Counted from the stretch's first letter, positions 12,011 through 24,515 are shown. The stretch: 64,000 nucleotides of DNA from Chrysomallon squamiferum (GCA_012295275.1 CM022665.1:27238946-27302945), one strand, 5' to 3'. Notes: a model not told the origin generated them from the letters alone. Numbers and translations: made by a program.

Positions 12011-15000
12011 CACTGTCATAAAACGTACTTATTATCAGCTATTACTGCAGTAATATGATGTTGCTATGTACCTGGTTACACTAATTAAAGAAAGGAAAGA
12101 AGTGGCTACATCCATGGTATAAGCTTAGCCTGGATGTGTTTTCACAGGAATGTGGGGTGAGGGATGTTTGTTCTAACAGCAGAGTGTTAATAGGAAACAA
12201 GCAGAACCAGGCAAGTTCTCAATGAGCTGAAGATTAGCAGACACATTCTACACTGATAAAACCAGAGACTTGCTGCCCTGTCTTGTTACAACGGCTCCAT
12301 GCTGATTTTAACACATTCATTTTTTATGATTTTTTTTCTCTCTTTCTTTTTTTAGTCATTGCTGTTATTCCTATTTATTTATCAATTATTTTTTTTAAGG
12401 ATGTTTGTTGTGTATTAATGTTGATAATATCATCATTATCTATTATTATTATTATGTTGTTGTTCTTTACATGCTTACACTTTAAATACTTGTAAATAAT
12501 TTTCTTTGAGGATACATACTATAAATAGAGTAAGCGATATAACATTCACAAATTTCCTGTTTGAATATACACTGAACAAAAAAATTAAGGATCATAAAAT
12601 ATTTTCTCATAGGTGTTTTGATACACACATTTTATAATATGTTTGAATTATCAAGTGCATAATAGATTGAACTATTGATATATACCTCCTTTACTGTTCA
12701 GAAACAAAGTTTATTTGTTCAAAATTAACACCAGTGACCTTAACAGTAAAGATATTATTTTCTATACCTAAGGCCATAGTTTAACCTAGTAAATTAAGAC
12801 ACAGAGTAATGTTTTTATTGTCCAATATATTAACCAATATGTCAAAATGTCACCCATAATGTTGCATTCTTTTAGAAAAAGAAATAATGAGATACATGTA
12901 AATGATCATAATTATGTTGTTAGAATTTTTTTTCTTTTTTCACTGCATAATATAAAAGAATGTTTGTTTAAAACAGAAATCAATATATTTTATAAGAAAC
13001 AATTAAATTTTCATAACAATTATTAGAAAAATAAAAAATAATAATAAATAAATAAATAAAAATAAAAATAAAAACATTATAATAATAATAAAATTACATA
13101 TACATATATCACAAACATTGAACTAAATACAATATATGAAATAAAATATCTTAAACATAACAACACTCAAATCTCCAAATAGGTCTAACCATGCTGATAT
13201 TTTGTATCTGATGCAATATGAAATGTATAATTATTTACAAAGGTTTCATCTTGCTTCAGTGCTCAACTCTTATACCAAAATAAACATAGACCTAATTCGG
13301 TGTATTGATTAGAACAGTCTGTTACAGTTGTTACTTACTCAAACCACTGAAAAATACAGCTTCATGAGCTGTGTCAATAAACTAACACCTGTCAACGTAG
13401 TCCACCTTTACCAAACTGTACATAAACTGTATATTTTTTATCACATATTATAATAACATAAGTAATAATTAGAGATATCACAAAGACATTAATCTGCTAA
13501 GTTTATTTTTATGTCATAAATTTATCACTACTTTATTAAACAATATTCCAATATTATATATGTTTATTGTAGAATAGACATATTGAATATAATTATTGTC
13601 ATCATTATTGTATTGATGTTTTAATACAAGCAAACCTTAGGCTAATACATTTCATGTCTATTTTTATGTATCAGTTTATCTAGTTGTAATCTCATGTATA
13701 AAATATTTGTTTATATTGTCTGGAATAAAATAGAATGTAAAATAAAGCCTGTCTCCATTCAGCCCTGCACAACATCACCACACCCTGTATTTTTTTTATT
13801 TCATGTTATAATTATATTACAGTTATAAAATCTAATTTTAGTTTTTGGAAATAAGATATATATCATTGAACTATTTGTATTTGCTTTATTATTTTAATAT
13901 ACCACTATACAAAATGTCATCCATAAAAGATCCTTTTCCAGACTATGATTTTTCATGTATAATTAATACATCACTGGTACATTATGTAAATGATATATCA
14001 GTTTCTACATAATTGGTAATTTTATTCAGATCGGTGAAATGTGATCATGTCAGAAGACAGTGATGATGATTTACTGATGTGTCCAATCACATGGAATGTC
14101 TGGAGGCAATAACGTTGCTTTTTGTTTTGTTTTTTACCCTTTATACTGCAGTTAAGTAGTCATCATTCTGTTAACACTTTTACTGTAATTAGTTGCTATA
14201 GTAATGAGAATCTCTATCTACTGTGCCAAAACAAAAACTGAGGCATTTCACCTAATGTGCCAGTACCAGTATACTGCTAACACTACAGTATGGTAATTAC
14301 AACTTGATTTGTTAATTCTGAAATTTAAAGAATTAAAACTTTTTTTATATTAATTTATTTTATAAGAATTCACATTCACTGATACCCACACAATTTAAAA
14401 AAACAAAAATGAAAGTATAAACATTCATTTCTTTACAGTATATATTGTCAGTGCATGTGAAATAAATGATACAGTAAGTTGAAAAATATTTATATGGTGT
14501 TAATGTATAACATTGTCTTTCCAGCTATTTCATAATCTGTCATTTCTCATATAAATTCTTAAATGATAATAGTCTAACTCTAAAGCTGAACAAATAGAAT
14601 ATAACTATATAATTTATATTATTCAAATACAATTTTTTACTTGCTTCTTATCCATTCTATGTTTCATTTCAGACTGTATATATATATAAATAAATCGTAG
14701 CTAATTCAAATGTAAACATGTTTCTTTAAATTAAATATATTTTTATGTGTGACTCCATTTGTAACTTCTATAGAGTTTAATACTATTAGTACTTTGAGGT
14801 CATGAAGGCATTAACATAATGCAGCAGCATTCAGTTCATTATTGTGATGCTACATTACTGAGTAAATTGTTGATTATTTGTCATAAATCTATAGTCACAG
14901 AGCTCCCACCTTGAGAACATACAGAACATAAAATACAGTCAGATTGTGACTGGCTTATGTTACATCTGATTTAGTTTCTCTAAATATTCATGGGATTCTT

Positions 15001-16214
15001 CACCAAAGAAAAGATGACATATTTTATAATGGAGAATTAAATACCAAGTTCTATTATATAATAGTAATGACAGAAGTGGTGAAATGTACTAGAAAGTGCA
15101 GATTCCCTAATACATAATTGTATGCATCATTAGGTTGAATGTAGAGCACTTGGTTTTTATTATTTGGGTATTGATTGTCAGCAGAGTTGGACAAGTAATA
15201 TAGTAGACAGATTGTAAAATGTGCAGCATTATGTATGCTGAATGGATCTAAATATTAGAACCCTATCCATTGTGCTGTTCCACTGTTTTGGTAACATTAT
15301 ACCATACATATGTAAATATTTGAACATTATGTAATTTAATGGTTTGCCGAAATACACTTAAAGCTGATAGCCTATAAAAAGACAAGGGATGTACTGATAT
15401 ACATAACACATTTAATGTACATATTATATTTATTGTAAACAAAACTAAATTAGGAAGACATGTATAATATAACAGTTAAACATGAATCAGTCAAGCAACA
15501 TGATATTTGGTGAATATATCTTCTATATGTCTAAAATTAGTCAATAACAAGTCAATCTGCCTAGTCATTATACAAGGATGAAATCTTGAATTATTTCACA
15601 ATCAGCTACATTCATCTAGTTCCAACATGTATACATTTAATTAAAATCTGTCTTTAAAATAAAATTACCATAAATAAATATTTCTTCATGAATTTATATT
15701 CATACACTTATGAAGTTAATAACAAGACAAAAATAAATTTGACTCAAGTCATTCTACTTCAGAGATTTGCCCCAAGGCTTATCCTACCTGTTTGATTGAT
15801 ATTGGAAATATTAAGCTACTGTAAACAGCCCAGGGGAAAGTTATTATACAAAGTCATTCATTACAAGGTGTACATGTGTGGCTGATTTTACTCAAGGTGA
15901 AATGCTCTACTTGAAAGAAAAATAAATTCAATATTTTGTAGTACTTAATAGCTGTTTTATTTATAACAGAAGAAAACGCAAAAAACATGCCAACATATGT
16001 GTGTGTTTATTATTACTGATAATAAGAATGAAATGTTTTGTTTTTCTATGAAAAAACCAAAACAGAATATATAAATAAGTAAACAACAAAATAATATGAC
16101 AGTATAGAATTTAAACCTGTTTATTCTTGGGATATATATACTTTGTATGTGTATATTTAAAAACACTTGTACAGATTTTGTTCTAAAATGAAAATGAATA
16201 ATATACATTTTGAA

Positions 16215-16787
16215 ATAATATTTATATTAATTAGTGTCCAGATTTAGATAAAGAACCCAAATTAAAATATTATAAAGCTCAAATTGTAATTAAAAAAAAA
16301 AAAAAAACTAAACTCTTCTCATGTTAGTGAGATTACATGAATGGCAGCTTACACTGGTGTGTTTTATTGAACGAGGTGGTCATTACGTTAAACTGTAATT
16401 AATACAATAGTTTTACAACTGACTGCACAATTATTGTATAATAACTTTCACAGCCTTAGATACATTGTAGTTCTATTTATATATGCATAGTTTTTTCACA
16501 ACAAACACACATACACACACAGGGAGGGATATGTCATTTTCAAAATTCTGATTAATGACATTATTAAAATTTAATACTGGTCAAACATATATACAAATTA
16601 AACTTATGTCATATGTTTTAGAATAGTGTAGAATATCTGATATGTGCCTGGATTTTTGCACTACAATACATTCTGAAATTTTGCAGCTATATATATATAT
16701 ATATATATTTTTACTTTATTTTAGCTTACAAGATTTTAATTCTATATGGTTTATCTAAATCTGGACACTAATTAATATAAATATTAT
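16215..16787. mobile_element. 573-bp segment bounded by 38-bp perfect inverted repeats (possible MITE)
   Basis: The left arm (16215..16252) is the exact reverse complement of the right arm (16750..16787). It contains the core TTAGTGTCCAGATTTAG. The 497-bp interior is AT-rich and non-coding, with a poly(A) run at about 16292 and a (TA)n run near 16687. The structure fits a non-autonomous DNA transposon or a fold-back element. I could not identify a clear target-site duplication outside the arms, so the family is unknown. Confidence 0.55.
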
Positions 16788-17436
16788 CATTTCACAATGT
16801 ATAGTTATTTACTAATTTTCATTTGTGATGAATAAATATGTACAGATTTACTTTTTATTGACAATTATTTTGGTTATTCTCTGAATACCTGTAACATAAA
16901 TAAATCAGCATCTATAGGATATTGAAAAGACACTGAAATATTCAAATACTGGGATTTCTATAATGGGTCAATTTGAAATAAACTTTTTTCTGGAGAAAAT
17001 TTTGGTGTTTGTTTCATTTTTTAAAGTAAATATATTTATAAATAAACAAACCACAAACAAAACAAAAACAAAACATGTACCAGTGTAAGATGGTTTATAC
17101 TGAATCATCAAACCTTGGCTCACAGCTAGTATTTGATAACATCCTAACTGTTTATCATATATTCTCTCACTTGGACTCTAGTCAGACATTAATATAGTTT
17201 GATAAAAGTTTCAAAACATGCTCTTATTACTGAACCTTTTAGATTTAACTGCAAATTGCTTAAATCTGTGGTATCTGACAGCAGTTATTATTATAATGTA
17301 CTTGTACTGAAAATCTCTAAAGCTGATTCATTCATTAAGCAAAGCTATATACTTGTAAAACGATGCAGTTAACTGGGAAAATTACTCTGTAATATTTCAC
17401 AGACTTACACCCAATCACCGAGACTATTTTATATAC

Positions 17437-17440
17437 TAAC
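17437..17440 (-). other. Splice donor of calpain exon A
   Basis: On the minus strand the exon ends ...CGTCCATCG followed by GTTAGTAT, a slightly weaker 5' splice site than that of exon B but at the identical Arg-Pro-Ser position and phase. Confidence 0.7.
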
Positions 17441-17943
17441 CGATGGACGTTTCCACTCAAATGGCCGTGGAGGTAAACGACTGAAGAAAATGGAGCCATC
17501 TTCTGCTTGGAACTCGGGGTCTTCAAACAGAAAGCCTTCTTCGAGACATTTTCTTTGATCTCATCATACCTCTGGTTAACAACACCGGAGAATGGGTTCT
17601 TTTTCTCCTTTCTAGTTGGTCTGCCAATCACATCTGGCTGGGTGGCCCGGGTGCACCTTCTTCGGTATCCTCCTCCTCCTCCTCGACCACCGGTAAATCC
17701 TTCAAAACCGATACCTCCGGGTAGTCGGATTCCACCTTCACCAGCCCCGCCTCCGTAAGAGAACTGAGCAGTTTTTCCACCAAAAGCAGAACCGAAACCA
17801 ATATCGATGTTACCCCCTCCGAAAGCCAGACTTGGTCCACCATCGGTGCCACCGAAAGTGTAAGTTTTTGTTTCGGACCTCGGGGGCCCCGTTCCATCCG
17901 AAATATACGAGGTGACGGTTCTTGTGCCTGATGTGCTCCACAT
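17441..17943 (-). CDS. Calpain N-terminal coding exon A, glycine-rich, with a one-base frameshift
   Basis: This is the N-terminal coding exon of a calpain, homologous to exon B at 7858..8079. The start ATG has an in-frame TAG seven codons upstream, so it is the first possible Met. Residues 1-30 are Ser/Thr-rich, 31-93 are a glycine-rich leader (GGGNIDIGFGSAFGG type), 94-115 are basic, and 116-133 read NPFSGVVNQRYDEIKENV. The frame then breaks: one base is missing between 17542 and 17543. In the shifted frame the conserved calpain segment continues (EEGFLFEDPEFQAEDG ... FEWKRPS) to a GTTAGT donor. With the missing base counted, the exon is 168 codons and ends in phase 0, exactly like exon B. 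The break could be a sequencing or assembly error, a real null allele, or decay of this exon. Base composition is much richer in GC and CpG than the surroundings, as expected for coding DNA near a 5' end. The catalytic residues would be in later exons outside the window. Confidence 0.75.
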
Positions 17944-18130
17944 GTTTCCGCAAAGTGACTGTTCCTAATCCACAATTGAATTCAAAATTAAAAACGAAAC
18001 TAAGCTATACCTCTATTCAGAACACTGACTTCTCGCTGCCAAATAATAACCTTGAACGAGGAACCGGTAATAAAAGATTCGATGGACGAGTCCAACAGTG
18101 TGAAGTGATCAAGGGGTAGAAGATTAGTAG
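17944..18130 (-). promoter_or_regulatory. Leader/promoter-proximal region of calpain exon A
   Basis: Directly upstream of the exon A start (reading the minus strand) is a unique, CpG-containing stretch, unlike the low-complexity DNA beyond 18.2 kb. A possible splice acceptor (T-rich tract ending GATTAG) lies at about 17965, so exon A could be preceded by a separate untranslated exon; alternatively transcription starts in this region. There is no convincing TATA box. The in-frame stop at 17965..17967 fixes the upstream limit of the coding frame. Confidence 0.4.
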
Positions 18131-18226
18131 TCGTGTTACAATTTCAAGGGAAAGAAATCCATTTATGGTTGTTTCATTTAGTTACTTATTATCGCCCTTT
18201 AATTTTAAACGTCATTTAGCCTCGAT

Positions 18227-18227
18227 T

Positions 18228-18287
<60 letters not shown>

Positions 18288-18316
18288 CATAATCATAATA
18301 ATAATAATAATAATAA
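18227..18316. repeat. (AAT)n microsatellite
   Basis: About thirty AAT units with two CAT-type interruptions near 18287 and 18293. Confidence 0.9.
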
Positions 18317-18817
18317 ATAAAATAATGTACAAAAGCGTCCAAGAAACAAAAATATAACATTTCTGTTAAAATGAAAATACCAATAGTTCATAATGATAAA
18401 AAGCTTAAAATAAATAAATAAATAAATAAGAAATCGACAATTAAAAATTAAATTTAAAAGATGGCATAAATGTTAATTAATATTTTTATATCTATATAGA
18501 AATTTCAAAGAATATTCTAGAAAGCAGTCCTGACAATATTGTTTATAATTTCAAAGATATTGACTCAGGCTTAATATGCAAAAGTGATTCTGACATTAAT
18601 TTGATCAAATATACTAAAAAAAAAAAAAAAAAAAAAAAAAAAAGTGTGACAGAGGATAGTATGTATTAATTTACTGTACTTTATTTTATTTATTACTATA
18701 TAAATATTTATAATTTTTATTTTTATTTTAATTTTATTTTAATTTATTATTGTTATTATTAATATTTTTGAATGACACATATCTTTCTATAGCAACATAA
18801 ACAAAACACTGCAAATA

Positions 18818-19389
18818 CAGTGGCACCTTGACTTACGAATTTAATTCTTTCCGTGGTCGAGCTCGTAACTCAATTAGCTGGTATATCAAATCAATTTTCC
18901 CAACTGAAATTAACTGAAATACCATTAATCCCTTCCATGCTCCCCCAAAACACCCCAATTTTTTGTAACGTGTTTTTAAATAAGATAAATGTGTTTATAA
19001 ATGACAAATATTGTACAAAAAAAAACAAAATAAAAGAGAATGTAAAGAAATAAATTGGTTTTGTACAGTGTATTTATTTATCTTGGAGATCAGACAACTT
19101 GGCCTAAATGAAAATGCTTAGGTACCATGGACAGAATTTTTTTAATTTTTTTTTTATTTTTTTTTTTTAATTTAAAATAATGCACAAAACACGAACACAA
19201 CACAACAGAGATGGTTCCACGGCGAGGTAACCATTTGAAGTAAACGAGCGAGATGCTGGGTGGATGTTGTGTTGTTCGTTGCGTCAACTAGCGGCGAGAA
19301 TTACTAGCGAAGGTATATCTGAAGCTCGCTTGTAACTCGAAATTTGGCTTGCAACTCAAAGCAAAAAATCGTAAGTCAAGGTATCACTG
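18818..19389. mobile_element. Tc1/mariner-type non-autonomous DNA transposon (MITE), 572 bp
   Basis: The left end begins CAGTGGCACCTTGACTTACG and the right end is its inverted counterpart, CAGTGATACCTTGACTTACG read on the minus strand: 18 of the first 20 bases agree. Both ends are flanked by TA (18816..18817 and 19390..19391), the target duplication typical of the IS630/Tc1/mariner superfamily. Subterminal motifs of the type GTAACTC recur near both ends. There is no transposase open frame; the short frames inside lack any recognisable domain, so the copy would depend on a transposase supplied elsewhere. An internal T/A-rich stretch lies at about 19137..19180. Confidence 0.85.
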
Positions 19390-20104
19390 TATTTTAATAT
19401 AAACTATTTTAGATATAGTAATTATCTCTGTGTGCCTGCTGTGTGCATGCTGATTTCGCTGTTGTAGGAGGTACTGTGTATCCGTTCGATCGGAAAACTT
19501 TTAGGATATATGCTAAATCACAACTGACTTAAATAAGCCTAAAGGAAAACTGACAAGGCTGAACCTGCGACATATCATTATTATATCTTTGTGAAAGAAA
19601 TAATAATTCCTCAGTATGAACAACCGTTTCTTAAAGAGAAAAACATACATATTCATATAAATAAAGAGAGGGGAGGGAAAGGGGCTTAAACCGCAAAACC
19701 TTAAAGTATTTGGTCAACTAGAGTTACCTCCCATACAACATAACATTTAATTTGCAAATGGACCAGTAACATTCATTAAATGATTTTAAAATATTGTTTT
19801 CATTTGCATTATACTAATTAAAATATTAGTGATCACACCACTGTTACAGTAATTTGAAAAAAAGAGAAGAGGGTAAAATGTCAGATAATCGATCAATTAG
19901 ATATGTAATGCAATATATACAGTTTCTAGATGAAACATTCTGAATGAAAATACATTTTAAATACTTCATTGTTAAACGCTCTAAAATAATCTTGATGCAG
20001 ATGGATGCAGATAAAAGTATAAACATTAATTTTTTTTTAAATATAAATTAAGCTCTGTTTTCTACTTATGGATCTGTAGATGCATTTGTACATATTACAC
20101 GTCG

Positions 20105-20107
<3 letters not shown>

Positions 20108-20167
<60 letters not shown>
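20108..20167. repeat. (GT)n microsatellite, about 30 units
   Basis: Uninterrupted GT dinucleotide run of about 60 bases, preceded by unique DNA containing TTACACGTCGG. Confidence 0.95.
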
Positions 20168-20169
<2 letters not shown>

Positions 20170-21696
20170 CAACAATTTCTGCTATTCCTAATCCGTTACA
20201 CCTGCTACTACATATGACGAGGATGACTGCGGTGATGGGATGAGGTAAACTCTGATAACCATACAGTTGTTGAATGTTAAGACTTCAATACAAACAAATT
20301 TCATTAGTTTGTCAACAGATTCCATTAGTCTCACGATTTGTTTTGGGTTCCCGCTAACATTTAACAGGAGAAGTGGTGAAAGGTATAAACATTCTAAATA
20401 AATGTTCCTGGGTGCGGTTCGTGGTAAGGAAATACAAATAATACTTTACCTTTCGTCTAATAACGTGTGATTACGATCTTGGGAGGTTCTTTAAATTTAG
20501 TAATAAATAAAACCCCAAAACGTCGTTAACATAACATAACAATGTAAATTCAAGAATCGTATTTTCCGAATTCAGCAACAGAACATAAATAAATAAATGA
20601 ATATATATATATATATATAAAAATAAAAAGTAAATAAGATTTTACTGGTAAGAAAATAAAATCTTATTCGACGAATTTACTGTGCTTGAATTTCGTGACT
20701 CAACTGCTTTTCTTTAGTTTCGTTTAGTTACAACATTACTCGTTTCCTTTTATAGTCTCGTTATAACTGTCACAAAAGCACTTACCATGATATTTCATGG
20801 ACAACCAGTAGACAGTGATCAGAGCTGAAGATAGCAGAGTCGGAACAGGAGGAACGTCGATCCTGACACCAATTACATCCAGCATCATTATTTTACCATT
20901 AACCTTCATCCCTCTTACAAAATCACTGTGTGCGTGCGTGCGTGTGGTGCGTGCGTATTACACATTTTATTTTTCCTTTAACAGTTTTATCTTCTTTTTG
21001 CTTTTTCTGTCTAATGTGCCAGAGTAGTTACAAAAGAATCGAATGCAGGAAACTGTCTGAGAGATTATTAAAGCAAATTAAATGAAGTGAACTGCAGTTA
21101 CAAACTGAAATGTCAAGCTTGTTGCTGTTGTGTGCAAGTAATTGTTATCTGTGGATTATTTCCACTAGCGAAATATTTTATTTTCGAAAACAGAATTGGT
21201 GGAATAGAAGCATTACAAGTCACAAAGGACGTTCTAAATAGCTGCGTCACAAATCTGTCCGCACTTCATCACATCTAATTTTATATAATTTTCTTTGACA
21301 TATTGTCAGTTTTATATATTTGATTTTCCAATTTCCGACACTTAAAAACATGAAAATCATTTTAAATTTAAAAAAAAAAAAAAACAATAATAAAAAAAGA
21401 ATAACATTTCAAAAAAGATAAAAAAAAAAAGAAAAAAAGTAGAAAATAAACTAAAACAATTACTATGATGGCAGTGAAAATTTACTCAACAACGTTCATT
21501 TCACCGAACTGGATATAGAATTTGCTGTGACAGAAAAAAAAAAAAAAAATTTGTTATGACAGAAAATATCCACACAGTTATGTAATAAAATCATTGTTAT
21601 TGCTGTTAACAAAATAAAATATGCATTCTACTGACTTATAAACTAATAACTTGCATTTTGTTTATTCGTGTTTTGAGAATATGTACAAATAAAATG

Positions 21697-21727
<31 letters not shown>

Positions 21728-23945
21728 GAATTAATGAACGTGCTTAACGACATTTTTTTAGTAGATTAAATTTGGAAAACTGTTTAAAAATATATTTTAA
21801 AAAATAACGATATTATAACGGAAACCAAGTGTAGCATAGGATGAGCTGTTGATATGAAACAGCGGCAGGGTATCGTTTATATTAGACACTTTGCCATTGG
21901 CCGGATAGTACATTATAATGATATTTGCTAAACCTGTTCTGGTGCTCAGGCTTGGAATGAATAATAAACCAGAACTTATCTGAAAAACATCAGATCTCAA
22001 GTCAAAACTCAAACTGTACCGAGCTAGAGCAAGTAACAGAGTTGAAAAGACTTAATTTAAGACATTGTAACATGGTCTTAACAAACCCCGCTTTGAAGTA
22101 ACTGCAAGATTCAAATTTTTAGGTGAGGCCATATGCTATATTACGCCCAGAGGATTCCTAAACTATGTTAAGCTCTGTCGCCCTTAAAAAAAAAAAAAAA
22201 AAAAAAAAAAAACATTATCCCAGTTGGTTTCAGAAAACGTGAAAATATATGCTTTTTCATTATTTAACAGCAAAGTTATTTTCAAATAAATACACTTAAC
22301 ATTAAAAATGAGTATATAAAACCCAACCTGGAATCTTCTTCAGGCCCCTTGCAGATTGTGAGGCCCTAAGCTGTAGCTTGCTTAGCTTGTTCCTAACTCC
22401 AGCACTGTTGTTATTATAAAAAAAATAGTTTCGCGAAAGAATGGTAATTTTGCCAACTTGATATTTTTTAAATATTTCTTAAACATGAGAACCTAAGCTT
22501 AAATAATGCCAAATAATAAGTCATTATAAATAGAACTTTCCGTAATTACAGATCAGAAAAATATTTGATTCACGTATAAAAAAGATATGACTGCCTATCA
22601 AAAACAAAGTCACGATACCGAGATCTTGTTTATAGAAATAACGTCGTCTAAATTAACCGATTTTTTACAATTTTCTTTATTAAATTTGTTTGTAATATCC
22701 AGTTCATCTTCAAGTGACACTGAAGGCGGAGCTATGCTGTGTTAAAATAATTACTATAAACAGTTGTAATTTATTTTTTGTTTTATTTTATTTTAAACCA
22801 TTTCAAAAGATGAATTTCTTCAAATTTATAACAACTTCTGATGAACTCACAAACTAATGAAATTAATCAAAACAAACAAGCAAAAAAAAGACGTAATCAA
22901 GAAAACATAAATAAATGCAAATACAAAATAAATAAAATAAAATAAATAAATAAAATAAATAAATAAATAAATAAAAAGAAGAAAAAAATAAAAAATTAAA
23001 TAAATAAAAAAAATACCGAAAATAAATAATAAAAAATAATAATTGCCTGTATCTTAAAAAAATAGGAAGAAGAAAAAAGAAGAAAATAAATAAAGAAATA
23101 AAATTAAATATGAATAAAAAAACCCAGGAAACAAACAAAAAACCCCAACCAACAACAAAAATAAAACCAATGATTAAAAATTAAAACCTTTAAAAAAAAA
23201 AAAAAAAAAATCCCTACTAACTGTTCAACAAAACTAATTTCTTATAAAAAAAAAAATATATATATATATATATAAATATATATATAAGCGGAAAACAAAT
23301 TTGTTTTGAAAAGAAACTGAAAGAGATGTTCTTGTGACACAGAAGATAAAAGTTGAAGATTTTCCCCGCGGCTGAGTCAGGACTACTTAACAGTTACTGT
23401 AACTGTTTGTTTTTACAAGTGAATAGTTTTCTTAGGGTCTGCGGTAAATCTGGTCGGTGCCAGGCAGTCGGGGACCCACTTTACGATTGTGATTTTAGTC
23501 ATCAACTGAGCTATTGCTGCTGAAAGTTCTTGTCTTTGATGTGTAACAGGCAGGCCAGTCGCTTCTGAACACATCTGGTTAAAATATCAAAACACAATTG
23601 GCTCACATAATTTAAAAACAGTATTATCTGTCGGTATCGCAATATCAAGTGAAAGGTCGACACTCGAAAGTCTATAAAGAATTTTTATTTATTTTTCTTT
23701 TCACGAGGAACATAACAAATAATTAAGCCCAAAGGAGAAGTGAAAGAAAATAAAAGATAATGTTATCTTCTTCTGATTTAATGTAATGTTAGAACTTGGA
23801 ATATGTTGGTTTATTAGGTTTATGCTAGCGAAAGTTTGTCAGATCAAATCTTTGCAGTGTACATTCATATCAGTTTAGCCTTCTTAACGAATTTTTTTAT
23901 TTCGTTTTAATATATTAAATTACAAGTCTACGGAAGAAAGATTTG

Positions 23946-24026
23946 ATTATATATATATATATATATATATCACACACAGAGACAGACACAGACACAGTTA
24001 CAAACATATATTCATTCACACTCTCT

Positions 24027-24065
<39 letters not shown>

Positions 24066-24072
24066 GCACACA
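23946..24072. repeat. Compound (TA)n - degenerate CA/GA - (CA)n microsatellite
   Basis: A (TA)n run of about 24 bases is followed by degenerate ACAGAC-type repeats, then (CT)4 and about 16 CA units ending in CGCACGCACACA. Open frames on both strands here are repeat artefacts. Confidence 0.85.
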
Positions 24073-24480
24073 AATTCATTTTTTTGTCACTGTTTGTTTT
24101 ACTGTGTAAATCTGAACTGACACATTTCAATTCATATCTGAAGTGTTGCTATAACATTTTATAGGAAAAAAAAACCCTCGACCTACATCTTCAGTACACA
24201 ATACTAAATAAACAGTAAACTGTAATTTCAAACATGCTTGGCTGTCTTTTCATAATCAGAGTAATTTAGTCCATTTCAATAGTTTAATTGGAATAAAAAG
24301 ATCTAGGTGAACTAGTGTTAGAAATATTGGTCATTTTATTTAGTGTAATGAATGGATGTAATGAAGTATAACAAATAAACCATGTTCTTTCATTACTTTT
24401 GTTAAACATTTAAACTATATATGGCTGTAAAAATGGTACTTCAATGAGGTAAGTATTTCAACAGTTTATAAGGGTTAACA

Positions 24481-24482
24481 TG

Positions 24483-24515
<33 letters not shown>
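24481..24515. repeat. (TA)n palindromic microsatellite
   Basis: TA-repeat tract with two ACATA interruptions; self-complementary and able to extrude a cruciform. Confidence 0.8.

Larger units (their letters stand above)
8106..17436. other. Non-coding interval between the two alternative calpain exons
   Basis: No open frame here resembles a known protein, and I saw no calpain catalytic motif on the minus strand. The DNA is AT-rich and CpG-poor. It contains a 38-base poly(A), a tRNA-like fragment near 9.4 kb, trinucleotide arrays near 10.9 kb, a diverged minisatellite at 11.7-12.0 kb and an inverted-repeat element at 16.2-16.8 kb. A less AT-rich unique patch at about 12110..12300 could hold an untranslated exon or promoter for exon B, but no single signal proves this. 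Confidence 0.5.

Noticed and set aside
17551-17576. Mini-intron explanation for the exon A frameshift (AG/GTATGA donor near 17569)
   Set aside because: The only available acceptor would leave an intron of about 35 bases and delete conserved residues that exon B keeps, so a one-base loss is simpler.
17507-17975. Plus-strand proline-rich frame and a second minus-strand frame overlapping calpain exon A
   Set aside because: They are shadows of the glycine-rich coding exon; the true frames are fixed by calpain homology and the splice donor.
18853-19287. Open frames inside the Tc1/mariner-type element
   Set aside because: Too short for a transposase, with no DDE/DDD signature, and they cross poly(A/T) and subterminal repeat sequence.
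22863-23138. 91-codon minus-strand frame rich in Phe, Leu and Tyr
   Set aside because: It is the translation of an A-rich low-complexity tract (AAAT and AAAAT repeats).
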